Shown in pieces: positions 48,407-59,288 of a stretch of 64,000 nucleotides of DNA. Within the stretch, counting starts at the first letter, position 1, and the number at the start of each line of letters is the position of its first letter. Under the pieces are notes generated by a model. The model was not told the origin of the DNA and searched no databases. It was given only the letters and a program-made list of their open reading frames with translations. This DNA is from Chromera velia (lineage: Eukaryota > Sar > Chromeraceae). A program made the position numbers and the translations under genes. The stretch covers positions 1-64,000 of the forward strand of contig JAHBMJ010001638.1 in assembly GCA_018398765.1 (NCBI GenBank), read 5' to 3'.

Positions 48407-48987
48407 CCCAAAGAGACGGAGACGGGAACAGATCTGAAAGTACACTCAGTTTGCTGAACAGTATGAACAGTGGAACGCGAGCGAGCTGCCTGGCGCTCGT
48501 GCCAGACGTACGTGCAGTTGAAGATGAAATATGGAAATATGATGGAATCTGAATACAACTGCGTGCCTGCGTGGCTGATCGTGAATGAACTACCCTCACT
48601 GCATGAAGCGGCACCACTGGGGTGACCTGCACCATGCACGGTTGCCCGCGGCGGGCCCGCCGGCGGGAGCATGGCGGGCCCATGCATGCACCAGCGCGGG
48701 CCTTCGAAGCAGAAATCGGTTAACTCTGTTCGATCCACCTACCCGATTAATCCACCCACCGAAGTCTTGAGGTCCGGCCGATTTACTGAAAACGATCGAA
48801 GTTTCTGACTAAACGGTGCATCTTGAAGTGCTTTTTTCCTTCATTTGCCCTCTCTGGATCGTGAGCAAAACTTGGCAGGTGTGGGATCGATCACTCTGGG
48901 AGGTGACAATTACTGTTGCTCTAATCTTTACTCTCTATCAAGAAAGAGCGTGATCTTCCATACCTCCCTGGCTCTTTCTCTTTGAAG
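48407..48987. promoter_or_regulatory. Divergent promoter, glutaredoxin / Mrt4
   Basis: A GC-rich core near 48630-48710 carries GCGGGCCCATGCATGCACC and related words. The sequence GGGGGCCCATGCAGTGG, followed by GGCCATGCATGC, appears upstream of the transporter's first exon (about 44890-44920). The shared GGGCCCATGCA suggests a common promoter element. Confidence 0.5.
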
Positions 48988-51072
48988 ATGCCGAGATCGA
49001 AACGAGCAAAGGTAGTTCCAGGGTCTAAGGTCACCAAGGGCACGGACAGGAAAGAGAAGCTGATTCAAAAGACGAGGGCGGCGTGTGCACAGCACAGATA
49101 CGTGTACCTGCTGGATCTGGAGAACTGTAGAAGCTCTTTCCTTCTGAGCCTGCGTCAACGTTTGAGACCTTCACAGTCAGTCACCTTGCAGATCTTTTGA
49201 ATACCGCTTCAGGGTTTTCTGAAGAGTATCAGGGGTTTCATGTTTCCTGAGGAGTGTCGGGTGGCCACTCTGTCCAGTCATCCGCCCTTGCCCCTCTCCT
49301 GTTACCACTCTAGAGTCCTTTCCCTTCCTACCCCTTTCGTGATAACCGCATTGGCTTCTGCCCGCAGCCTTTCTTGACAGCCGTCTGTCTGCTTTCGAAT
49401 GTACGTTTTCGATGTCTTCTGCATCCTTTTCTCGTCCTCCCAGTCTGAAACCGACACATTCATACCCAAGTCTGCCAAGAGAGAGTCACGGCCTTTCAGC
49501 TACAGGATCAATCACTCTGATCGTTTTCTCCTGTCCTCGTGGCACCTCGTCTCCGGCCTTTCCCGAACAATCAGTATGTCTTTGATTCTGGCAGGTTGAT
49601 CTATGGGAATAACAAGCTTCTCCAGGTCGCTCTTGGCAACGGACCCCAAGACGAACTGAAGGAGGGGATCTCGCGGATCTCCAAACAACTCAAATACGAA
49701 AAGTGCCTTCTGTTCACAGACCTTCCGGAATCCGAAGTCAAAAGGTCAACCGATTGCTTCCATTTTCACCACTCTTCTCCACTCTCTGTTATGTTCTTTT
49801 GCGCCCTTTCAAACAGGCTCTCTCTCTCGCAAGTGTTGTTCTATTCCTGATAATGCATTCTGCGTGCGTTGAATCGTCGTTCCATTTCTTCGCCTGCTTC
49901 TTCTGCCTGTCGGGCGATTTGGGGGAAGCATCAGAAAAAAGGAGCGAGAGAGGGGGAAGGGAGACAGCTACGGAGACCAGAGCAGACCAGACCAGGCCTG
50001 ACAGACACCATTACACAGTCTCCAGATGCGTGTGTCCTTTACGGAGGTGGGCGAAAGGTAAAATAAAGAACGTGAAGTTTCGTCAGGACGAGCGTGAAAA
50101 TCGTGAAAATTGTCACTCTAAGAACGACAGGAGTGCTCCAGTGGACGGAAAACATGCACGCATGCATGCATGCATGCAGGCAGGCAGGCAGGCAAAGGGG
50201 GGTAGATTGGGGAGAGGGGAAGGTGAGATGGAAAGAAGAATTAGAGTGGAAAAGGAAGGACAGGCAATTGTTCGTGAGAAGATAGGCCTAGAAACAAAGA
50301 CCGCTCGAATCGTCCGGTATCGCATCTACAGAACTTAATCTCACTGCAGTTTCTCTGAAAGCCTTTTGTCTCGCAGACAGATACCTGCGCAGTCTGTCTG
50401 TCTGTTTCGGGCCCGGCATGATGAGGGAAGGGAGGGGTTTTTTCGACCTCGGCTGTCTCGTCTCAGTTTCGGTTCTTTTGGATTGGTGTTTTGTCGGTTG
50501 TTGCAGACACTTCGCGGAATTTCAACCTGCGGACTTCGCAAAGGCCGGCAGCGTGGCTCTGTCCACTGTGACTCTTGCGGAGGGTCCGGAGGCTCTGCAG
50601 AACTGGCCGCACTCAATGGAAACTCAGTTCAGACAGCTCGGCCTCCCGACAATTTTGAAAAACGGTGGGTTAGCTGGTTGGTTCATCGATCAGCGGATGC
50701 AGCTTCAGTGAGCGGGCAAGCATGAAGGGAGACGAGCCGATGCTCATTGTCTCCTCTTTTGTGTTCCATCCTTTCTTGCCTTTCTCCTTTCGCTCTGTTC
50801 ATTCACTGTCCTATGTCTGGTACATTCATAGCAGACGGCCGGTGCATTCCTTGCAGTCTGTTTATTTCTTGCTGCATCTTCCGTTGCTTCACTCATTTGC
50901 GTTACCATCTCTTTTTACCACGGATGACCTTCAAACCAAAGAAGACAGGAACAGCGAAGGGGCGACAAGCACGTCCTTCTCTTTGACAACAGGGCAGAAA
51001 AACGAAAAGAAGCAGAAAAAGGCCTACACGTCGCTCATCCGAGACATCAGCCTGTCAATTCCCGTCTCTCAT

Positions 51073-51106
<34 letters not shown>

Positions 51107-51147
51107 GTCTCTCTCTCTCTCTGGCTGTCTGTCTGTCTGTCTGTCTG

Positions 51148-51178
<31 letters not shown>

Positions 51179-51203
51179 GTGTCTGTGTCTGTGTCTGTGT
51201 CTG

Positions 51204-51268
<65 letters not shown>

Positions 51269-51951
51269 CTGCCAGGGGCGATCCACCTTCTGGGAAACTA
51301 CACAGTGTGTACGGAGGGGGAAGCCCTGACTCCTGCGGCTGCGCAATTGCTGGTTCGTCAGTCACTCGCTCAGAAGTTCTTTCTGCATGCCCCCACCTGT
51401 CATTTCCGAGAGTGTTTTTGCGTTTTCAATGGCGGTTTTTATTCGGGTTGAGAGGAGTTGGTTACCACCTATTGCTTCCTTCCATGCTTTTGTCCGTTTT
51501 CTCATGCATGCATGTTTCGCACTTCTTGCTCCACTTACGACTGCCACGAAGAAAGCTGCACACACTGGATGAGTACACACATCTGCCTGCTTGCGTGCAA
51601 AAAAGGCATCAAAGCAGACGCTCATGCACTCTGTCCGACAAAGACTCCTTGCACCTATTTCATCTTGACCGGATAGCGCTTGAGCGCTTGAGCGCAGTCG
51701 CCTTGCCAGGCTTGCCTCGCCCTGAGTCTGTTAGAGTCCTTACAGTGTCACTTTCTTTCTTGTTTTCTGACTAAATTCTTCTGTCCTGCATGCGCACCGC
51801 GCAGAAAAAGCTGGATGTGAAGACGACACGCTTCAAGGTGAACATCGAGGACATGTGGACGAATCCGGATCCTCTCGAGAATGAGGGGAGCGGGGGTGGA
51901 GATGAGGGGGAGGAAGAGGGAGACGATGAGGAGTTGGAAGAGGCAGAGTGA
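48988..51951 (+). CDS. MRT4: Ribosome assembly factor Mrt4 (P0-like)
   Basis: Five phase-consistent exons: 48988-49175, 49595-49744, 50507-50664, 51276-51352, 51805-51951, giving 239 residues, close to the usual length for this family. Mrt4 is a nucleolar relative of ribosomal stalk protein P0 that occupies the P0 site on pre-60S particles and is later exchanged. It starts [10 protein letters not shown], as expected for Mrt4. Other blocks are [40 protein letters not shown] and [19 protein letters not shown], then the C-terminal [16 protein letters not shown], followed by an acidic tail rather than the P-protein-binding end of P0. The absence of that end separates it from P0. Donors are GTCAGT, GTCAAC, GTGGGT and GTTCGT. 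Confidence 0.95.
51075..51266 (+). repeat. Compound (CT)n/(GTCT)n/(GT)n tract before an Mrt4 exon
   Basis: Successive CT, GTCT, GTGTCT, CT and GT blocks run up to the acceptor of the fourth exon (51275). Confidence 0.95.
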
Positions 51952-52771
51952 GCTTAGGAATCCGTGGTTTAATTGCACCGTCTCAAACTCGTCTGTGACT
52001 AGGTCTCAGGTCTGTATCATTATGCATCTTTAAAATGATATTTAAGTCAGAAATTAACGAGATAAGCAAGCTTATATTCAGTGTATTATTAATTGAAATG
52101 GTTTTATAAACAGTCCTGTTAATTCTTTAATTTTAAAAAGTATGATATGGCTTATAGTCATTCATTCATTTATTTATTTTTTTATTAGAACCTGCTAGAG
52201 AACCTGTTTATAGTATTAGAACTAAGTAGTTTTTCTAGTAGTTTTTAAGGATAGGCGGAAGCAATTATAGACTGAACCGAATGTATTATAGGATAGGATA
52301 GGATAGGATTAATGTCTGGAGGATTGGCCTCCTGCCCCAATGCTGAGCGCTCGACGTGCGGCGTCCAGGAAAAGCGTATACACGCGTCGGACCTTCCTGG
52401 CCGGCCCGCACAGGCCAAAAAGACCTGTGCCGCAAACTGTTTACGTGATAATCAATCAATTGCTATCAATCGCATGCGAAAGAATGCGAAAGACTGCAAT
52501 CAATCAACTCTTACTGACGATGCTGCGGCCCGCCGATCGACCCGGCAGAGCTCGAACAGGCTTCAAACGGAGGCATCTCAAAACAAACGGTCGATCGATT
52601 AGAGGCCAATCTCATTACTTCCCAGTCACTCAACCCTTTGGTTTCTCCCTCTTCTTTTGCTTACTTCATTTGCTGCCATGTTGCTAAGTACTCTGTCTGT
52701 CTTTTGTTTCTTTCCTTTTCATTTGACCAAAGGATTTGGTGGGCTTGGTCCAGCTGGATGCTTGATACATC
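51952..52771. other. AT-rich 3' flank and LINE 3' flank
   Basis: About 51990-52320 is AT-rich with GGATA repeats at about 52289-52308. 52320-52600 is more GC-balanced with short frames of no recognised content. The rest is probably the 3' untranslated part of the minus-strand LINE. Confidence 0.5.
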
Positions 52772-55747
52772 TTACAGGCTGCATGCATTTCTCTTGCGGC
52801 ATTCCTTTACGGCAGCTCGTTTTGTGATAACATCCTTCAAAAACTTGTCGACGCTTCCATCTGTCTCACTTAAAAGAAAAGAAAACAAGGCAAGCCTTTC
52901 TGTCTTCCTGTTTGTCCCCTCTCCCCATTTTGGCTTTCCTGCTGCTCTTTCCCCCCTCTCTTCATTCCATGTGTCTGAAAGAGCCTGCAAGCAAACAGCC
53001 CTCTCAGCATCATGCAAGGGATACTTGGTCAGAACGTGCACTTCGTCTTCAACCACCTGGATATCAAGAAGATCAGAGCAAACAATGCATTTTCTATCGT
53101 GCAGCGGGGTCCCCCTCCCTCCATCAAGAAAGAATTTCCCCTTATTGACCTCAAGGCTCCTCTCTCCCACCCTGAAAGCTGCTCTTCTTCTGTGGACTGA
53201 CCAGGGTGCAACCTTTCTGTAGCACACAGGGGTCCGCCTGATGCTTTCTCTCTCAATTGAGAGACCGTTTTCTCTGTTTCTTTCATCTGTCTGTTTGCTA
53301 TGCAGCCACAAGTTCAAACGGTTTCCGTTTGATATTACAGTGTGAATCAGATGTATCAGTGATCTTTCTTGCAGTTCTTTTCTCTCGTTTTCTTTTCTCT
53401 TTTGCATTGCGCTCTCTATTCTTTTCGTAAAGACTTCGTTCTTTCTTTTTGCCACCGATTCTCTCTGTAGTGCGCTAACCCATCTTACTATCTGGTCTCT
53501 CTGTTCAAATGCCGGCTGTCTTCCTGCTGCTTCTGGCTCTTTCCTGATACAAAAAGGGTTGCTTCGTCTGTGTGGAAAAAGAGTTTGAGCACATTTCGAT
53601 AAGGAAAAAAGTGAAAAAGATGTTGTCTTCCCCCCTTCAAATCACTGTCCACCCCCTCCTGAATTGACTTGGCAAGCGTATGGCCTGTTGGTGTATTTCT
53701 TGTTTTTTTCAGAACTTTTTGTGCCCACAACAGCGTTCTCTAAGCTACAACTAAGTCAATGGGGAGCAAGCCTGCCTCCAAAAAGGTTGTGTGTATGCTT
53801 TCTTTCTCTCTCAACTGGAAAACCCATCGAATAAACCTCCTCTGCAATCGATCGAAGTCTGCCAAAGACTCCTGTGAATGTGAATGCACTTCACAGCCAT
53901 ACAGTTATACGGCACACACTGTCTGTTTAAACCAATGGAAGCAAGTGGCTAGGGGAATCTCTCCTACTGATATGATCTTACTTTTCAGCACAAAAAAGAG
54001 TCTTTCTGCTTTCACTGTTCTTTCTCTCATCATTGCATCTACTGAGCAATCTTCTGTCAACAACAAACCAAGATATGGGTATTCCTTTGCCTGCTCTAAC
54101 TTTTTCCCTCTCAAAACAAAAGATTCCTTTCTTCCCCTTTCCCTTTCTGACTGGCAGAACTTGACGAACCTTGATTTGTTTGATAAAAGAAGTCTGAGGG
54201 GCTCTATGTATTCTTCGAGAGCTCTCAGCAATCTTTCCATCTCCCTTGCCTTTGCTGACTTCAGGTAGGTGTCGTCTACGAAGAGGCCGACGGGGAAGTC
54301 TTCCTCCGACCCGTCTGCGTCTCTCTGGAGTTTTGGCCCCCTCCCTGTCAGCCTTGCTCTCTTCTTGATCTCTTCTAGCATGTCGTTAATATATGTAGAA
54401 AACAAAGAAGGACCGGCCGGCCCGCCTTGCTTTGACCCTTTGCTTTCTCTGAACCACCAGTCCGTTCCCCTCACCCTTGCCCTGATGTTCTGGAGAGATG
54501 CCGCTATCCACTTGATAGTCTCTTCTGACACTCCATGCTTTCTTAGTTGAACTTCCATCATTCGATGACTCACTTCATCAAACGCGCTCATAAAATCAAT
54601 GAAAGAAACATACAGATACTCAAAACGTGCAATCGATTGAAGCAAAAGAAAAATAGTATTCAGAGTCCCCACCCCTTTCCTATATGCAAACTGCACTTCG
54701 TTCCTTTTCCCGCTCCCCTCTTTCTCTACCGTATCTCTGATCCCCAGTTCTCCCCACTTCGTATCTGCAGAATCTAAGTGAATTGGTCTGTGTCCTTTCT
54801 GTATATTTTGCGGTTTTCCTAGCTTCAAGACAGCAGCAATCACTAGATCATTCCACCCCTCTGGCCACCATGCAAAGCGAGCACACATATTCAGCAAGCA
54901 GTTGTAGCAGTCAACTATACCAACTCTAACTTTACCACCACCCCTAAAACGCCTGGGGGCATTCCGTCTTTCCCTGCTGCCTTCTTTCGATTCCTGTTTT
55001 CTTCATCCAGTCTCTTACACTGTCTGTTCTTATCCTCTATTCTCTTGCCTCTATGAGAGCCTCAAAAGTCTTGCATAAGTTGGTCACCCTTGCTTTTACT
55101 ACCTTTCCTGACTTTCTGTCTGTAAAGGTGAGTTGCTCGTCCTGTTCTCTTGTTTCTTCCTCGTTCTCCTTCCATTGTTCTGCCCATCCCTTTGCCTTCT
55201 CATCCTCTGTCAGTGCGTTTTCCTTTCTGACCTCTTTCTTTTTGCCTAGTTTGTTTCAGATCTTCCATGCTCCTCCTGGCTCTCTGATCTCTTTCTGTAT
55301 CTCTTCAATTCTTTTGTATTTCTGTTTCGCTGCTTCTTTTCGCATAGCCTTTCTTCTCTCCTTGCTTGCTATGTGTAACTCTTTTTTTGCTTCTCTGAAT
55401 TCATTCTCAGCTTCCTCACTTTTTTCTTTTTCAAGTTTTTCTCTGCTTTGTCTCACTTTCTCTTCCGCTCTCGACTCGGTCTTTTTCACTTCCTTCAGAT
55501 TTCTTCTTATGATAATCTCTGGGCTGTCTCCTTCTTTTACTTTTGTTCCTCTTCGAAATTTCTTTTTTTTCTTTGCTGCTTGTTTGTATTCTCTCTTCAC
55601 TGTATCATGCAGCTGTCTGTAGAGCCTGTCTAAGCTTTCTTTCGTCACTCTCACTCCTTTTACTACGTTCATCATCTTGTCGAATTCCTTTTCTATTCCT
55701 TCTTTCTCCAGACTTTCCTGCAAACTATCTAAAAACTTCCTTTCCAC
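52772..55747 (-). mobile_element. Decayed LINE (non-LTR retrotransposon)
   Basis: Minus-strand order: 55747-55256, a Lys/Glu-rich linker; 54897-53905, reverse transcriptase; 53455-52772, C-terminal part. RT motifs: WPEGWNDLVIAAVLKLGKP followed by HRPIHL, FIDFMSAFDEVSH, KQGGPAGPSLFSTYINDM and the catalytic FVDDTYLKS, then YPYLGLLLT. The C-terminal part holds CIVC followed by EDEVHVLTKYPLHDAER, which matches the gag-knuckle-like CxxC...H...C of LINE C-termini with the last Cys missing. The pieces lie in different frames (RT in one, linker and C-terminal in another), so there are at least two frameshifts. No endonuclease domain was seen upstream of 55747, so the copy is 5' truncated. The clade was not determined. 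Confidence 0.88.
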
Positions 55748-55799
55748 CCTTTCTGGCAGAGGTCCCCACCATCGTTTCTTTATCTGATCCCTTTCTGGG

Positions 55800-56326
55800 A
55801 GCTTTTATAAGTTAAAACATGTAAAGATAAATGGAGGAAAATATTTGGGAGAATATATGTAAAAAAATTATATGTAAGAAAGAAGTGACACCCTAACATG
55901 CGCATATATACATAGAGGCATGGACTCCAGCATGCACAACCTGGCAACACAGAGACGAACACAGGCAGCTGATTATGTGGAAAGAATGAAACCCATGTAT
56001 AGTCGGAATAAATTGGAATAGAACGTGTACACACGAGCAACAGAAACTGACAGGTCGCCTGAAAGTTTTTTTTCTTGACTTTCAGATTAAGGGCGCGCAA
56101 AATCGCACAAGCTTTCCGTGCGCCGCGCAAGTATGGCCGCGAACAAAATTTTGTGTGCTTTTTAATAATTAGAGAGAAAATTAAATCATTGACTGCATGC
56201 ATGCAGTGCATGTCTCATGCAGCTATATATATAGTCCGACGATAGTCCGACGCAATCCTTCTGAATGTTTCTGAATGATGAAGTTTTCAACAGCTGGACA
56301 GAAACAAAATATTCTGAAGAAGCAGA
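55800..56326. promoter_or_regulatory. Upstream region of the 56327 gene
   Basis: Contains GCATGCATGCAG near 56195, TATATATATAG near 56224 and a repeated GATAGTCCGAC about 100 bp before the ATG. The combination of CATGCATG and TATATA resembles the other putative promoters in the window. Confidence 0.4.
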
Positions 56327-57411
56327 ATGGGGGAGGGTAGGTCTCGTTTTTTCTTCGCGTTGTTCTGCTGCTTTCAGGCAGTCAGCAGCAGAACGCTGAC
56401 TCTCCGAGAGACGAGCGACGAGAAAAGGCGCATCGGTCCTGTCTCCACTGAGCGTCTTACCGACCAGCTGTCTGACGACTGGAACCGACAAGACTCGGTT
56501 TTCAAAAAGATCGCCCGGAGTGGTCACCACCTGGAGCGCTTTTCTCTACAATGGTCATCCAAAGAGGTCCACCACACTTACGTGGAATACACTCAAAAAC
56601 TGGCTCGATGGACCGATGACGCCCAAAGCGGGGTCACCGAAAAGGACGTCGAGGATGCATACGCTGCATACCTTGATGCTCGAGTTGCGCATGAATTTCT
56701 CAACGAGGGCCCGCGTTTTCTTTTTGAAGCAGGCTCCACTTTTTACCATGCGTATCAAGAGTGGAAGGAGACGGGCAAACCTCCTGAGACGAACAAACTT
56801 TTCCGGGGCCTCTTGCGGCCTTCCCTGGATTTGGTATTGACCGTAGGAGGTCATATGATTCCTGGTGGGATGATTGTGCGTGACATCGTGATGAGCGCCC
56901 TGTTCCCCTCAAAGTCAGGCACCCAAATGACCCTCGAGGCTGTGCAAGAGCAGACCACGACCTTGCTAGGAGCCCTCGACCGCCACACGAAAGACACAGT
57001 CCAGGCCATAGACCAAAGCATCCAGCGTGCATGGCAGGGCTTGCACGAAGAACTGCAGAAGCAAAGACTGGACCCAGTGCGCGTGGCGGTGCAGAGTCTT
57101 CAGACGACTCTTGCCGCACATAGCGCAAATCCATGTAAAGGGGTGGGGGGAGAAGAGAGACACTGCACTCCTGTAAGCGCAGTGGAAAACAAATTGGGAA
57201 AATATGTTGCTCACCTCAAAGTTGCAGCGGAGGAGTTCCCATTTGTACTCTTGGCGACAGGCCCAGACGTTCTTCGGCAGTGGCTGGCTGTGGCGGTGAT
57301 GGGGTGGCTGAGTGTGAATACAGCTACAGAAGGTCGGCATGCAACCGTCTTCCTTTTCCGCCAACCCCCTCCATCTTTGTCGGTCTCTCTCACTGTCACT
57401 CGCTCGATGCA

Positions 57412-57467
<56 letters not shown>

Positions 57468-59288
57468 TGAGAGAGAGAGAGAGAGAGCCGTGCACATGTG
57501 TGTATGTGCAAGTGTATGCGTGGCGCGTCAGTGTTCTGTTCGTTCTGTTCGGTCTTCCTTCTTCTCTGGTCTTCCCACGCTTCCCTCTTCTTTTCCTTTT
57601 ACTATTCGCATCGAGATGTCCCTGTAGCTGTGTGCTCGGAGGCATGCTGTGAATTGAAGTCTTTGTTCGATGCGCGAGAGAATCCAGCATCTAATGCTTG
57701 TAACTAGAGAAGTCCACAGCTACTTCGACAAGGTCACAATCCATCCAGCAGCGCCATCCTTCCTTCACGCAAACTTCACACGAAAACGAAGTTACAGCAA
57801 GAACAGACTTGCTGTCACTCTGACTATTGGTCATGCAAGAAAGAACAATTAAGTTTTTGTTAACAACCCCAGCGGCTCTTTCAGACAGCGCTTCATTTGG
57901 AGTCCTGATGGCAGTGATTCGAATAAACAAAACGAGATCGATTCGCTCTTTCTTTCTGTATGTACATGTGCATGATTACATGATGCAGGAAAGAGCGGGT
58001 ACCTGGCGCCTCTCCAGGAGTCTCTCGTGTCTGTAGCCTCCTCCCTCACCGCCTTTTTTGACTCCCTCCATTCAGCCGTCTCCTCCGCACTCAGCCAAGA
58101 ATCCCCAAAGGGCGGCCTGTCTCTTTTAGCCACTGTTCTTGCTGACCCCTCATGCCATTGTCCCTCCCCGGACCTATCCGATTCGGGTCCCTTGTGGGCA
58201 ACCGACTCCGCCGCCAGTCGTGCGTTTTTTGACGATCTAGGGGAGAGGACAATTCGGCACGCCCGCTTGTTGAATCTGAATGTCTCGCCGTCAGCTCTCA
58301 ACTGCATCGACCCCTTCCTCGATGCTGCATCGGTGGATTTGAAAGCCGTTGAGGAAAGTTGTGATGTTCAGGGGTTTGCACAGCGATGTGAGGACTTTCT
58401 TCAAAGAGATAAACTGAAGGCTTTTCTTGGTCCCTCGGGACAAAAGCAGTTGGGGGTTTCGGGGCTGGAGTGTCCCCGTCTTCCTCTGAAAGTTTTGCAG
58501 GTCGAGTCAGACGATGTCATTCCTACTGTGCAAGGTCGGGAGGGGGGGGATATGTGGGGCGTGAAAGAAAGAAAAGTGACCAGTTTTTTGCAGACGGCAG
58601 CAACACAGATCTCACAACAGCTTACCGGGAAAACAGACGGGGGTCCTCCCTCCCCTTTTATCCGTTCTATCACGCGTGCGGTGGTCTTGGAAGCGGTGGG
58701 TCGAGTGCAGTGCCAGGAATCGGAGGGGGGGGCAGGTGCGTCGCCAAAGCTTCAGTGGCAACGGGAGGAGTCGAAGCGTGTTGTTCAGTTAGGTCCCGGA
58801 AAGGGTTTTCGGGCCTGGATGAGAAGGTCTTGATGAGTCTGCACGATGACGGGAGTGCCAAGTGGGCCCTCTTTCAGCTTCTGGATAGGTTTGTTGGGAG
58901 GGAGGCGTTGAAAAGTCTCACGGGTCTGGAGTCGGTGGAAGATATTGTCGAGGCGGGCAAGAAGCGAAAAGACGGGAAAGAGGTCCGGTTGGTTGACCTG
59001 CACAGTTCGCAAGACATCGAATTCCCTCCTGATTCGCCCTGCACTGCCCGCAGCGTGAGGCAGCCTCTCGTACTTGCCGGGGAAAAAGAAGCCTTTCCAC
59101 AGCCTCCGAGCGGCTGGATTGCAGAAGTTGTCTACCTAGGGCTCTCTGCTGTTTTCGAGCCCTGGACAAGAGCGGTTTTCCCTCCATTGGACATTTTGTT
59201 CCTCGCACGCAAGGCAAAAGTGATTGAAGATATCAAAACAAAAGTTTTAGAAAAAGAAAAAGAACATCGTCACAGGAAAGAAAAATGA
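56327..59288 (+). CDS. Secreted/lumenal protein of unknown function, 750 residues
   Basis: Three exons in phase: 56327-57332, 57989-58735, 58789-59288 (2253 nt). The second intron is only 53 nt (GTGCGT to TTCAG). The N-terminus MGEGRSRFFFALFCCFQAVS is a good signal peptide, so the protein enters the secretory route. The first 330 residues are largely helical, with a hydrophobic GLLRPSLDLVLTVGGHMIPG segment and a long amphipathic stretch (LGALDRHTKDTVQAIDQSI). Two hydrophobic segments appear later (FPFVLLATGPDVL...WLAVAVMGWL and YLGLSAVFEPW...PLDILFLA), the last followed by a Lys/Glu/His-rich tail (KEKEHRHRKEK). Scattered cysteines are present but no repeat or catalytic motif. No family was recognised. 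A membrane-associated or lumenal protein is possible. Confidence 0.75.
57414..57488 (+). repeat. (GT)n(GA)n microsatellite in intron 1
   Basis: A short GT run followed by about 65 bp of GA with single A or T interruptions. Confidence 0.95.

Noticed and set aside
53759-55622. Plus-strand open frames in the LINE region
   Set aside because: They are antisense to the reverse transcriptase and linker parts, which carry the recognisable motifs on the minus strand.
56327-57332. Resemblance of the helical N-terminal part to a pore-forming toxin helical domain
   Set aside because: Only general helix and hydrophobicity pattern; no conserved block of such a family could be named, so it is left as unknown.
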